From Cupriavidus pauculus (lineage in GTDB: Bacteria > Pseudomonadota > Gammaproteobacteria > Burkholderiales > Burkholderiaceae), in the NCBI RefSeq assembly GCF_008801835.1, contig NZ_VZOW01000026.1, positions 1-64,000 of the forward strand: 64,000 nucleotides of DNA, given 5' to 3'. The position numbers and the translations under genes are program-made. Below, piece after piece: positions 7,951 to 16,016 of the stretch (the first letter of the stretch is position 1; the number at the start of each line of letters is the position of its first letter). The notes beneath the pieces were generated by a model, which worked only from the letters and a program-made list of their open reading frames with translations, was not told the DNA's origin and did not search any database.

Positions 7951-7970
7951 TCTGCCGGAATTCTGCCGGA
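7951..7970. repeat. pair of TCTGCCGGA direct repeats near the element end
   Basis: TCTGCCGGA occurs at 7951-7959 and 7962-7970, an 11-bp period, i.e. about one helical turn. It lies ~97 bp inside the attachment site, where integrases or excisionases often bind arm-type sites. The role is inferred only from position. Confidence 0.35.
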
Positions 7971-8066
7971 GCGTGACGGTGATCCTGCGAAATCAGCAGT
8001 GATACAGAGCGACGGAATTCCTTGAAATACCAAGTGATCTGGGGTAACGTGATAGGTGCTTGGTTT

Positions 8067-8113
8067 GACTTTTAATCCGTTGGTCGCGTGTTCGAGTCAC
8101 GCACGACCCACCA
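8067..8113 (+). repeat. attR: attachment site: 3' half of a tRNA-Lys(UUU) gene
   Basis: The sequence reads as the 3' part of tRNA-Lys: anticodon loop CTTTTAA, 3' anticodon strand TCCGT, a complete T arm (GCGTG-TTCGAGT-CACGC), the 3' acceptor strand ACGACCC, discriminator A and encoded CCA (8111-8113). The 5' half (acceptor strand, D arm, 5' anticodon strand) is missing and replaced by unrelated sequence, so it is not a functional tRNA here. This is the signature left when an integrative element inserts in the 3' end of a tRNA gene. The intact tRNA-Lys should lie at the other end, outside the window. Confidence 0.85.
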
Positions 8114-8122
8114 GTATTTCGG

Positions 8123-8156
8123 AAAAGGCCTGTGGCGAAAGTCACGGGCCTTTTTT
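8123..8156 (+). terminator. rho-independent terminator behind the tRNA-Lys fragment
   Basis: Stem GGCCTGTG (8127-8134) with CACGGGCC (8143-8150), flanked by AAAA before and TTTTTT after. It sits 10 bp after the CCA end, as expected for the original terminator of the tRNA gene, supporting the reading that this is the true chromosomal junction. Confidence 0.8.
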
Positions 8157-8406
8157 GTTTTCGGGCTTCGGACTTGCGCGCAAGTCGCGGGTACGACGAT
8201 CCGCGAGCGCCACGATCGATGCGCCGCGCTCCATTGCGCGGGCATCGGAAACCGAATCGCGGCGCTCGCCGCCTGCCGGCTGATTAACCAGTCTGAGGTA
8301 GAGACGTAATGCGACGCGTGGCTGAAAATGCCACCAGCCGTGGCCCGCGCGAGGCCGCGCCGCAATCATCGACAGTGTCGGCCAAGACCGGCGCGGGAAG
8401 TCTCAT

Positions 8407-10431
8407 ATGCAGCGAGCTGGTGGTGGGAAAAGCCTGCCGGCCAATGAGCACGTGTTGCGCGTTGTCTGGCCGTTCGTTCCGGTGGTGTTGGCCTTGGCAT
8501 TGTTCTGTATCGTCAGTGTCGATGTGTTGTCCGCAGCGCGCGGATTCGTCGCCGGCGAAAGTCTCTGGAGCAAGGGACAGAAAGCGGCGGTGCTGCATCT
8601 GCTGCGGTATTCCGAAAGCCGGCTCGATGCCGACTACCAGGCCTATCTTTCCGCCATCGCCGTGCCGCTCGGCGATCATGTGGCGCGCCTGGAACTTGAA
8701 AAGACCGACTACGATCGCGCCCGTGCCATGCAGGGGTTGCGGATCGGCGGCAATCATCGCGACGACATCCCAGGCATGATTCGCCTTTATCGTCATTTCC
8801 GGAATGTGTCCGAAATCGACGAGGCGATCTCGGTCTGGGCCGCTGCTGATGTGGAGATCGCCCGTCTGGAAGCGGCCGGCAAACGTCTGCGCGAACGCAT
8901 TGGCGAACGCAATTGCGACGCCGCATGTGTGGCGCCGCTGCGGCGCGACGTCGTCGATATCGACGCGCTGCTCACGCCGATGGAAGCGGCTTTTTCCGAT
9001 GCGCTTGGCCGGGCGTCGCGCCGCGTGCGCGGTCTGCTGACGTGGTGCGCGGTCGGGCTGGCGCTGCTGCTACTGGCGTGTGCAACGTGGTTGTCCAGGC
9101 GCGTGACGCGCAAGGAGCGACAGTTGCGTCATGCTTTGCTGGTTAGCGAGGAACGACTGCAACTGGCGGTAGCCGGCAGCACCGATGGCCTGTGGGACTG
9201 GCATCCTCACAGTGGTGAGCTGTACTTTTCGCCGCGTTGCGCGGAGATGCTCGGCTTCGGCGCCAACGAACTGCCGCACGCGCGCGAGACGCTGCTGGCG
9301 CTGATGCATCCGTCCGACGTGTCCGAGTTCGAGCGGCGACTCGAGGGCCATGTGCGCAAGGGCGCGCCATACGATATCGAAATGCGCTTGCGCAAGAAAT
9401 CCGGCGGATACCTGTGGGTGAGGGCGCGCGGCCAGATGGTGCGCAGCGTGGTCGGCAAGGCCGTTCGCATGGCGGGCTCGCTGAGCGACATTTCCGATCG
9501 CAAGCGATTCGAGGCGCAGTTGTTCGCCGAAAAGGAGCGCGCGCAGGTGACCTTGCATGCGATCGGCGATGCCGTGATCACCACGGACGTGTGGGGCAGG
9601 ATCCAGTCGCTCAATCCCGTTGCCGAAGCCATGACAGGATGGGCGCAAGCGGAGGCCGCAGGATGTTTCCTGCAGCAGGTTTGCCGTCTTCATGACGAAG
9701 TCACGCGAGAGGCGGTGAGCGATCTGGTGCCGCGCGCGCTGGCGGGCACCTGGCCCAGTCAGGTGTCGATGCTGCTGTCACGCGGGCGGCCCGAAGGGCA
9801 GGGCGATGCCGTTGCGGATCGGGTGGCGGTGAAACCGTCGGTCGCGCTGATTCGCGACAAGGCCGGCCAGGCAATCGGAGTCGTGGTGGTCCTGCACGAT
9901 GTGACGCTCGAGCGTGCACACGCGGCGCAGCTGGCGTACGAGGCCAGCCATGATGCGCTGACCGGCCTGGTCAATCGCGCGGAGTTCGAGCGCAGGCTTG
10001 GCGCGGCGCTTGGCCGGGCCAAGGTCGATGGCTGCATCCACACGTTGATGTATCTGGATCTGGACCAGTTCAAGCCCGTCAACGACACCTGTGGACATGC
10101 GGCCGGCGACGAATTGCTCTGCCAGATTGCCGAGATCATGCGCCAGCAGCTACGGCGCAGCGATACGCTGGCCCGCCTGGGCGGCGACGAATTTGCCGTA
10201 TTGCTCGAACATTGCCCGACGGGTGACGGCGAACGCGTGGCGGAAGCGTTGCGCCACGCGATTGCGAATTATCGCTACACGTGCCGGGATCACGCGTTCG
10301 CAATCGGCGTCAGCATTGGGCTGGTGCGGATCGACGAGCGCACCGCGAAATTCGAGGATGCGCTGGATGCGGCCGACCGCGCGTGCTATCGCGCCAAGCG
10401 CGACGGCCGCAACCGCGTGCGTCTTGGCTGA
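8407..10431 (+). CDS. membrane PAS-PAS-GGDEF diguanylate cyclase
   Basis: 674 residues. Two membrane helices (~21-43 and ~209-228) flank a ~165-residue extracytoplasmic sensor; two PAS regions follow (~245-370, with DGLWDWHP, and ~375-490), then a GGDEF domain (~515-674). The active-site signature GGDEF is intact at 592-596 and an RxxD inhibitory site (R583-D586) lies five residues before it, so it should make cyclic di-GMP under product inhibition. There is no EAL domain. It is the first chromosomal gene after the mobile element and ends exactly where the convergent neighbour ends. The ATG at 8407 has only a weak GGGAAG upstream. Confidence 0.9.
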   Translation: MQRAGGGKSLPANEHVLRVVWPFVPVVLALALFCIVSVDVLSAARGFVAGESLWSKGQKAAVLHLLRYSESRLDADYQAYLSAIAVPLGDHVARLELEKTDYDRARAMQGLRIGGNHRDDIPGMIRLYRHFRNVSEIDEAISVWAAADVEIARLEAAGKRLRERIGERNCDAACVAPLRRDVVDIDALLTPMEAAFSDALGRASRRVRGLLTWCAVGLALLLLACATWLSRRVTRKERQLRHALLVSEERLQLAVAGSTDGLWDWHPHSGELYFSPRCAEMLGFGANELPHARETLLALMHPSDVSEFERRLEGHVRKGAPYDIEMRLRKKSGGYLWVRARGQMVRSVVGKAVRMAGSLSDISDRKRFEAQLFAEKERAQVTLHAIGDAVITTDVWGRIQSLNPVAEAMTGWAQAEAAGCFLQQVCRLHDEVTREAVSDLVPRALAGTWPSQVSMLLSRGRPEGQGDAVADRVAVKPSVALIRDKAGQAIGVVVVLHDVTLERAHAAQLAYEASHDALTGLVNRAEFERRLGAALGRAKVDGCIHTLMYLDLDQFKPVNDTCGHAAGDELLCQIAEIMRQQLRRSDTLARLGGDEFAVLLEHCPTGDGERVAEALRHAIANYRYTCRDHAFAIGVSIGLVRIDERTAKFEDALDAADRACYRAKRDGRNRVRLG

Positions 10432-10938
10432 TCAGGGCTGTTGGGGCGACGGCGGCGATGGCACCAGTGGATCGCGGAAGCCGGTATTCACCGGTTTGAC
10501 GACCACCACGCCTGGCGCCGGGGCGGGCCGCTGCGTGGCATGCCAGGTCTTGTAGGCCCAGTAGCCGGCGCCGGCCAGCATGCCCAGCTTCGACACCTTC
10601 CAGGCAACGCGCCCGATCGCCGTGCGGCGCAGCAAGGGCAGGGCCAGCGTGATCGCCGTGCTCAGCATGGGGTAGTCGCGGGTCACGCCAAACAGCTTGA
10701 GCCAGCCTGACGGCCGCGTCATGCGAGGCAACCACGCGCCGATATTGGTCATGCGCCGCGCGCCGCCTTTGACCTGATGCAGTGCCTGCACGGCGTCGTA
10801 TCGCTCCAGCGCCGCGCGCGTGATCAGCAATTCCTTGCGCACGGCCAGGGGCAGGCGCACCTCGCGCGTGAACCGGACCGGGCGCGGATGGTCGCGACGT
10901 GGGCGATTGTCGATCGATTCGTCTTCTGGCGTGGTCAT
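10432..10938 (-). CDS. hypothetical protein of the yqjD-yqjE cluster
   Basis: 168 residues: an acidic-then-basic N-terminus, a helical middle with two hydrophobic stretches (~88-103 and ~115-128), and a proline-rich tail. It overlaps the yqjE stop by 4 bp (ATGA), so it is the third gene of a coupled leftward operon. In enterobacteria the equivalent slot after yqjE holds yqjK, but I see no clear sequence match and leave the name open. Probably a membrane-associated envelope or stress protein. Confidence 0.7.
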   Translation of the reverse strand: MTTPEDESIDNRPRRDHPRPVRFTREVRLPLAVRKELLITRAALERYDAVQALHQVKGGARRMTNIGAWLPRMTRPSGWLKLFGVTRDYPMLSTAITLALPLLRRTAIGRVAWKVSKLGMLAGAGYWAYKTWHATQRPAPAPGVVVVKPVNTGFRDPLVPSPPSPQQP

Positions 10939-11312
10939 TGGCGCAGCATCTCCCGGTCTTTGTCGAGCTCCGCAAGCGTGGCTTCGAACAGCGGCGGAGC
11001 GTTGCGGACCTTGTTGCGGGCCACCAGCAGGCAGATCGCGGCGCAGATCACGTAGAACACGACGATCGCCCCGATGGCCTGCCAGCGATAGGTTTCCCAG
11101 AACAGGATGGCGATCAGCAACGTGAATGTCATCAGCGCCATGCTGAAGAACACGAGGCCGAAACAGGCCAGCAGCGCCACCTTCATCAGCCGCGCACGTT
11201 CCTCGGCCAACTCGACGCTGGCTAGCTCCAGACGTGTCTGCAGCATCGACACCACAGAACCGGTGAGGTTGCGGAGAGAGTCCAGGAACTTGGGGGAATG
11301 GGATTCGCTCAT
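10935..11312 (-). CDS. yqjE: YqjE-type membrane protein (phage holin family fold)
   Basis: 125 residues starting MSESHSPKFLDSL. An amphipathic N-terminal helix (GSVVSMLQTRLELASVELAEERARL, about 16-40) is followed by two membrane helices (~43-65 and ~72-92) and a charged C-terminus. This is the pattern of the Phage_holin_3_6/YqjE family, conserved membrane proteins that accompany YqjD/ElaB. The ATG at 11312 was chosen because the longer frame is non-coding in character. It overlaps the next gene by 4 bp. Confidence 0.82.
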   Translation of the reverse strand: MSESHSPKFLDSLRNLTGSVVSMLQTRLELASVELAEERARLMKVALLACFGLVFFSMALMTFTLLIAILFWETYRWQAIGAIVVFYVICAAICLLVARNKVRNAPPLFEATLAELDKDREMLRQ

Positions 11313-11460
11313 GCGGCTCCGGCGAAAAATCGATGCGCCGGCATGGGCGGCATCTGCTACGGATGGACCGGAGCGGCAGATGGGGCCGCGCCCGGTCCGT
11401 CTTGAGACTGCAAGCGCCGGCGCAGATGCGCAGCCGGCGCCGAACACGCAGTGCGACGAC

Positions 11461-11736
11461 TTACTTGCGGTTCAACAACAGGCCGATCAGCAGGCCCACA
11501 CCGGCGGCCACGCCCACGGCGCGCCAAGGGTGATCGTGCACGTAGTCGTCGGTGGCACGCGCGGCGGCCTTGCTCTTGGTGACGACGGCATCCTGCAGAT
11601 CCTGGGCCTTTTCCTTGGCCTGCTTCAGCAGGCCCATGCCACGCTCGCGCAGTTCGGCGGCTTTCTCGCCGGTGGTCGAGGCCGCTTGCTTAAGCAGTTC
11701 TTCGGCATCGGACAGAACGGTCTTGACATCGCTCAT
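11461..11736 (-). CDS. ElaB/YqjD (DUF883) membrane-anchored ribosome-binding protein
   Basis: 91 residues: a long charged amphipathic helix (about 1-65, VLSDAEELLKQAASTTGEKAAEL...) and a single C-terminal membrane anchor with the family signature DDYVHDHPWRAVGVAAGVGLLIGLLL. Known relatives tether ribosomes to the inner membrane in stationary phase or under stress. The start ATG at 11736 has AGGAGA seven bases upstream. First gene of the leftward cluster with yqjE and the 168-residue protein, with a ~150-bp gap before yqjE. Confidence 0.88.
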   Translation of the reverse strand: MSDVKTVLSDAEELLKQAASTTGEKAAELRERGMGLLKQAKEKAQDLQDAVVTKSKAAARATDDYVHDHPWRAVGVAAGVGLLIGLLLNRK

Positions 11737-12063
11737 CAGTTTCTCCTGTTTGCGGGCGGTTGGTTCAATTGGTGACATTTTGCCTTGCGCGCACTCGCTT
11801 GTGGCGTTTCTTGTCTTCCACTTAGCATATGTGGCGGCCGGCCATCGTTTCAAGCTTGCCGATACAAAGCCATCGACATGGCAGGCAATGCATGGTGGGC
11901 GCTTGCGAACCCTTCCTGATGCCAGACTCGCAGCCTTTATGACTTCGAGTGATTTTGTCGTGACTTTATATTCGTTTGGGTTGGATGGCAATCCGACTAA
12001 GCTGGTTCGCCAGCTTACCTTTTATTACCTTCCTTAATTTTCAGTTTCTCGGAGATTTCTCTC
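11737..12063. other. divergent intergenic region, no gene
   Basis: 327 bp between the leftward DUF883 gene and the rightward peroxiredoxin. It is less GC-rich than the genes and must hold both promoters, but I cannot single out a convincing -35/-10 pair or operator. The peroxiredoxin ribosome binding site CGGAG lies at its right end. Confidence 0.5.
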
Positions 12064-12702
12064 ATGGCACTGCGTCTCGGCGATATCGCCCCGGACTTCG
12101 AGCAAGAATCGAGCGAGGGCCGCATCCGGTTCCACGAATGGCTCGGCAACAACTGGGGTGTCCTGTTCTCGCACCCGGCCGACTACACCCCGGTGTGCAC
12201 GACCGAACTCGGCCTGACCGCCAAGCTCAAGGAAGAATTCGGCAAGCGCAATGTCAAGGCGATTGCCCTGTCTGTAGACAGCGTGGAGTCGCACAAGGGC
12301 TGGATCCAGGACATCAACGAGACGCAATCCACCTCGGTCAACTTCCCGATCCTGGCCGATGCCGACCGCAAGGTTTCCGAGCTCTACGACATGATCCATC
12401 CGAACGCCAACGAGACGCTGACCGTGCGCTCGCTGTTCGTGATCGACCCGAAGAAGAAGGTAAGGCTGATCATTACCTACCCGGCAAGTACCGGTAGAAA
12501 TTTCAATGAAGTGCTGCGCGTCATCGATTCGCTCCAGCTGACCGACAACCACAGCGTGGCCACGCCGGGCAACTGGCAGGACGGCGACGACGTGGTCATC
12601 GTGCCGTCGCTCAAGGACGAAGAGGTCATTCGCCAGAAATTCCCGAAGGGCTACAAGGCGGTGCGTCCGTACCTGCGCTTGACGCCGCAACCGAACAAGT
12701 AA
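12064..12702 (+). CDS. 1-Cys (Prx6-type) peroxiredoxin
   Basis: 212 residues with the peroxidatic cysteine at Cys45 in HPADYTPVCTTE, the hallmark of peroxiredoxins. The overall length, the C-terminal extension ending YKAVRPYLRLTPQP and the lack of a clear resolving cysteine fit the Prx6/1-Cys group. It reduces hydrogen peroxide and alkyl hydroperoxides in the cytoplasm. GGAG is present upstream of the ATG. Monocistronic, followed by a strong terminator at 12809. Confidence 0.93.
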   Translation: MALRLGDIAPDFEQESSEGRIRFHEWLGNNWGVLFSHPADYTPVCTTELGLTAKLKEEFGKRNVKAIALSVDSVESHKGWIQDINETQSTSVNFPILADADRKVSELYDMIHPNANETLTVRSLFVIDPKKKVRLIITYPASTGRNFNEVLRVIDSLQLTDNHSVATPGNWQDGDDVVIVPSLKDEEVIRQKFPKGYKAVRPYLRLTPQPNK

Positions 12703-12808
12703 GAAAAAACCGGGCGCGGTGCTTGCGCTCCGGGCCCGGCCGAGTACGGCTTTAACGGTGTTTCAAAACGACGGGGTCGTGTCCGTCGTCTCCTTGGTAG
12801 TGTGCTTG

Positions 12809-12835
12809 AGCCCGGCCGACGAGCCGGGCTTTTTT
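12809..12835 (+). terminator. rho-independent terminator of the peroxiredoxin gene
   Basis: Perfect 8-bp stem AGCCCGGC (12809-12816) with GCCGGGCT (12823-12830), 6-base loop, followed by a run of T. It also separates the convergent gcdH gene. Confidence 0.88.
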
Positions 12836-12862
12836 CTGATGCGCGAGGTGACTCGCTGCCGA

Positions 12863-14056
12863 TCAGAAGAACGCTTGCAGGCCAGTCTGGGCGCGGCCCA
12901 GGATCAGCGCGTGGATGTCGTGCGTGCCCTCGTAGGTGTTGACCACTTCGAGGTTGACCACGTGGCGGATCACGCCGAATTCATCCGAGATGCCGTTGCC
13001 GCCCAGCATGTCGCGCGCCACGCGGGCGATATCGAGCGACTTGCCGCACGAATTGCGCTTCATGATCGAGGTGATTTCCACCGCGGCGGTGCCTTCGTCC
13101 TTCATGCGCCCCAGGCGCAGGCAGCCTTGCAGTCCCAGCGTGATCTCGGTTTGCATGTCGGCCAGCTTCTTCTGCACCAACTGCGTGGCGGCCAGCGGGC
13201 GGCCAAACTGCTTGCGGTCCAGCGTGTACTGGCGTGCCGTATGCCAGCAGAATTCCGCCGCACCCAGCGCACCCCAGGCGATGCCGTAGCGGGCCGAATT
13301 CAGGCAGGTGAACGGGCCCTTCAGGCCGCTGACGCCGGGCATGATGTTCTCTTCGGGCACAAAAACCTGATCGAGCACGATTTCGCCGGTGATCGACGTG
13401 CGCAGGCCCACCTTGCCGTGGATGGCCGGCGCGCTCAGGCCCTTCCAGCCCTTTTCCAGGATGAAGCCGCGGATCGCTTCCTTGCCATCGTCACCCATCA
13501 GCTTCGCCCACACCACGAACACATCGGCGATCGGCGAGTTCGTGATCCACATCTTGGCGCCGCTCAGTTCGTAGCCGCCGTCGACCTTCTTGGCGCGCGT
13601 GACCATCGATCCGGGGTCCGAGCCGTGGTTGGGCTCGGTCAGGCCGAAGCAGCCGATCCATTCGCCGGTGGCCAGCTTGGGCAGGTATTTCTGCTTTTGC
13701 GCTTCGCTGCCGAATTCGAAGATCGGCACCATCACCAGCGACGACTGCACGCTCATCATCGACCGGTAGCCCGAATCGACACGCTCCACTTCACGGGCGA
13801 TCAGGCCGTAGCTGACGTAGTTCAGACCCGGGCCGCCGTATTGCTCGGGAATCGTCGGGCCCAGCAGGCCCAGCTCGCCCATTTCGCGGAAGATCTCCAC
13901 GTCGGTCTTTTCATTGCGGAACGACTGCAGCACGCGCGGCATCAGCTTGTCCTGGCAATAGGCGGCGGCGGCGTCACGGATCATGCGCTCGTCGTCGGTC
14001 AGTTGCTGGTCCAGCAGCAGCGGGTCGGCCCAGTGAAATTCGGCGTTGGCGGCCAT
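12863..14056 (-). CDS. gcdH: glutaryl-CoA dehydrogenase
   Basis: 397 residues, full-length acyl-CoA dehydrogenase fold. FAD and substrate motifs (CFGLTEPNHGSDPGSM, KMWITNSPIADVFVVWAK) and the catalytic glutamate in TYEGTHDIH (Glu376) are present; the arginine in GYRSMMSVQSSL and the C-terminus fit glutaryl-CoA rather than short-chain enzymes. It oxidises and decarboxylates glutaryl-CoA to crotonyl-CoA in lysine, tryptophan and glutarate breakdown. Divergent from an IclR regulator across a palindrome at 14129. No CoA-transferase is adjacent, although a CaiB-type enzyme lies at 53210. Confidence 0.93.
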   Translation of the reverse strand: MAANAEFHWADPLLLDQQLTDDERMIRDAAAAYCQDKLMPRVLQSFRNEKTDVEIFREMGELGLLGPTIPEQYGGPGLNYVSYGLIAREVERVDSGYRSMMSVQSSLVMVPIFEFGSEAQKQKYLPKLATGEWIGCFGLTEPNHGSDPGSMVTRAKKVDGGYELSGAKMWITNSPIADVFVVWAKLMGDDGKEAIRGFILEKGWKGLSAPAIHGKVGLRTSITGEIVLDQVFVPEENIMPGVSGLKGPFTCLNSARYGIAWGALGAAEFCWHTARQYTLDRKQFGRPLAATQLVQKKLADMQTEITLGLQGCLRLGRMKDEGTAAVEITSIMKRNSCGKSLDIARVARDMLGGNGISDEFGVIRHVVNLEVVNTYEGTHDIHALILGRAQTGLQAFF

Positions 14057-14128
14057 GGAGGTCTCCTTCTTTGGTGGCGCGATGAAGGCGGCGAGCCTTC
14101 AATTGGTCTGGTCGATCAAAAAATCTTG

Positions 14129-14154
14129 GTTCCGCATTGCGGAACTTTGTTCCG
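14129..14154. promoter_or_regulatory. palindromic operator candidate between gcdH and the IclR gene
   Basis: GTTCCGCA-T-TGCGGAAC (14129-14145) is a perfect 17-bp palindrome, followed by a further half site GTTCCG at 14149-14154. IclR-family proteins bind such short palindromes between their own gene and the divergent target, so this is the likely site of the regulator encoded at 14253. Confidence 0.65.
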
Positions 14155-14252
14155 ATGGGCTAGTATAGCCGAACCGATTTCCGCCGCAACTGGGGATTTC
14201 GGCGTCCAGACGATTTGCGTTCGACAATCGACCACCCATCAGGAGCCGTCCC

Positions 14253-15074
14253 TTGGACACACCTTCCGCTTCCGCCGCCGCCAGTGTCGAGTTGGCGCCC
14301 CCGCGCGAACGTGAAAGCGATCCCAATTTCGTCACGGCGCTGGCGCGCGGGCTGGAGTTGCTGCGCTGCTTCCGCACCGGCGAGGCCATGCTGGGGAACC
14401 AGGATTTTGTCCGGCGAACCGGTTTTCCGAAAGCCACGGTGAGCCGCCTGGCCGGCACGCTGGTGCAGCTCGGTTATCTGCGCTATGACGACAGCCTCGG
14501 CAAATACGCACTCGATGCCGGCGTGCTGGCGTTGGGGTTTTCGTATCTGGCGGCGTCCGACGTGGTGGCGCTGGCGCGTCCCCACATGCTGGCGTTTGCG
14601 CAAACGCATGGCGTGTCGGTGTCGCTCGGCAAGCGCGAGCGCCTCGAAGTCATCTACATGGAGTCGATCCGGAACGACGCGGGCGTCATGCTCGGACTTG
14701 GCGTGGGATCGCGCTTGTCGCTCGTTTCCAGTTCGATGGGGCGCGCGTATTTGGCAGCGCTGCCGCAGGCCCGGCGTGAGCGTGTCCTGGCGGAGTTCGC
14801 GCAGGCATTTCCGGAGCAGTGGAGACAGCAGGAAACGGCGATGCTCGCAGCCGTGGCGCAGGCCGAGCGCGACGGCTACGCGGCGTCGTTCCGCGACTGG
14901 CATCCGGCCATTCATGCCTGCGCGGTGGCGTTCCGGCCGGTGGGCGAGAAGGACCTGCACATGCTCAGTTGCAGCGCATCCTATGGCGCGGTCAGCGAGC
15001 AGACGTTCCACGACAAGCTCGCCCCGGCGCTACGGGCGCTTGGCGCGCGGCTGTCCGATCCGGGCGCGCGCTGA
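14253..15074 (+). CDS. IclR-family transcriptional regulator, probably controls gcdH
   Basis: 273 residues: N-terminal winged helix-turn-helix (~28-90, FVTALARGLELLRCF...FPKATVSRLAGTLVQLGYL) and a C-terminal IclR effector domain (~105-265). The start is a TTG at 14253 with AGGAG eight bases upstream. Its divergent arrangement with glutaryl-CoA dehydrogenase and the intergenic palindrome indicate local regulation in response to a glutarate-pathway metabolite. The effector is unknown. Confidence 0.88.
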   Translation: MDTPSASAAASVELAPPRERESDPNFVTALARGLELLRCFRTGEAMLGNQDFVRRTGFPKATVSRLAGTLVQLGYLRYDDSLGKYALDAGVLALGFSYLAASDVVALARPHMLAFAQTHGVSVSLGKRERLEVIYMESIRNDAGVMLGLGVGSRLSLVSSSMGRAYLAALPQARRERVLAEFAQAFPEQWRQQETAMLAAVAQAERDGYAASFRDWHPAIHACAVAFRPVGEKDLHMLSCSASYGAVSEQTFHDKLAPALRALGARLSDPGAR

Positions 15075-15093
15075 GGCGCGAGCCGGGCGTCGG

Positions 15094-15122
15094 CCGGGCG
15101 GGACTGGCTCAGGCCCGCCCGG
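15094..15122. terminator. GC hairpin between convergent genes
   Basis: CCGGGCGGG (15094-15102) pairs with CCCGCCCGG (15114-15122) across an 11-base loop. It lies between the stops of the IclR gene and kynA. There is no T-run, so it may slow rather than terminate transcription. Confidence 0.45.
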
Positions 15123-15131
15123 TCCAGGTTC

Positions 15132-16004
15132 TCAAAGATCGGTGCGCAACTTCCACAATTCCGGGAACAGCACCACGTCCAGCATCCTGCGCAGATAGCT
15201 GACGCCCTCGGTGCCTCCGGTGCCGCGCTTGAACCCGATCACGCGCTCGACGGTAGTCACATGGCGGAAGCGCCATTGCCGGAAGGCGTCTTCCAGATCG
15301 ACAAATTTCTCGCCCAGCTCGTACAAGTCCCAGTGCGCGGAGGGGTTGCGGTAGACCTCCAGCCACGCCGCCTCGACCGATGCGTTGTACTGCGTCGGCT
15401 GCGTCCAGTCGCGTTCCACGACTTCGGCGTCGATGCGGAAGCCGCGGCGCGCCATCAGCCGGATCGCCTCGTCATACATCGATGGCGTTTTCAGCGCCGT
15501 TTCCACCAGTTGCAGATGCTCGGCGCGATGTGCGTGCGGGCGCAGCATGGCGGCGTTCTTGTTGCCAAGAATGAATTCGATTTCCCGATACTGATACGAC
15601 TGGAAGCCCGACGACGCGCCCAGATACGGACGCATCGCCGAATACTCTGGCGGCGTCATGGTGGCCAGCACGTTCCAGGCCTGAACCAGCTGGTCCATGA
15701 TCCGCGACACGCGCGCCAGCATCTTGAAGGCGGCGGGCAACTGATCGGTCTTCACGCCTTCGCGCGCTGCGCGCAGTTCGTGCAACATCAGCTTCATCCA
15801 CAACTCGGTGGTCTGATGCTGGACGATGAACAGCATCTCGTTGTGGTCCGGCGAAAGCGGATGCTGGGCGTTCAGGATCTGGTCGAGTCCCAGGTAGTCG
15901 CCGTAACTCATGTCACGCGCGAAATCCATTTGCGCGCCGTGCCAGCCGTCCGCGTTTGCGTCGCCGGTGCCGTGCCCCATCGGGCATCCCTTGAATTCGC
16001 TCAT
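15132..16004 (-). CDS. kynA: tryptophan 2,3-dioxygenase
   Basis: 290 residues, typical length. The substrate pocket segment IVQHQTTELWMKL contains the conserved distal His63; the proximal haem ligand is likely His248 in QWRFRHVTTVERVIG; GTGGTEGVSYL forms the C-terminal substrate loop. It opens the indole ring of L-tryptophan to N-formylkynurenine. Last gene of the leftward kynB-kynU-kynA operon, starting 12 bp after kynU. Confidence 0.96.
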   Translation of the reverse strand: MSEFKGCPMGHGTGDANADGWHGAQMDFARDMSYGDYLGLDQILNAQHPLSPDHNEMLFIVQHQTTELWMKLMLHELRAAREGVKTDQLPAAFKMLARVSRIMDQLVQAWNVLATMTPPEYSAMRPYLGASSGFQSYQYREIEFILGNKNAAMLRPHAHRAEHLQLVETALKTPSMYDEAIRLMARRGFRIDAEVVERDWTQPTQYNASVEAAWLEVYRNPSAHWDLYELGEKFVDLEDAFRQWRFRHVTTVERVIGFKRGTGGTEGVSYLRRMLDVVLFPELWKLRTDL

Positions 16005-16016
16005 GTCGCGCTCCGC

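Noticed and set aside
8067..8113. A functional tRNA-Lys gene
   Set aside because: The acceptor 5' strand, D arm and 5' anticodon strand are missing; the upstream bases cannot pair.
12719..14314. 531-codon frame antisense to gcdH running into the IclR promoter
   Set aside because: It crosses a strong terminator and two promoters and has no family features.
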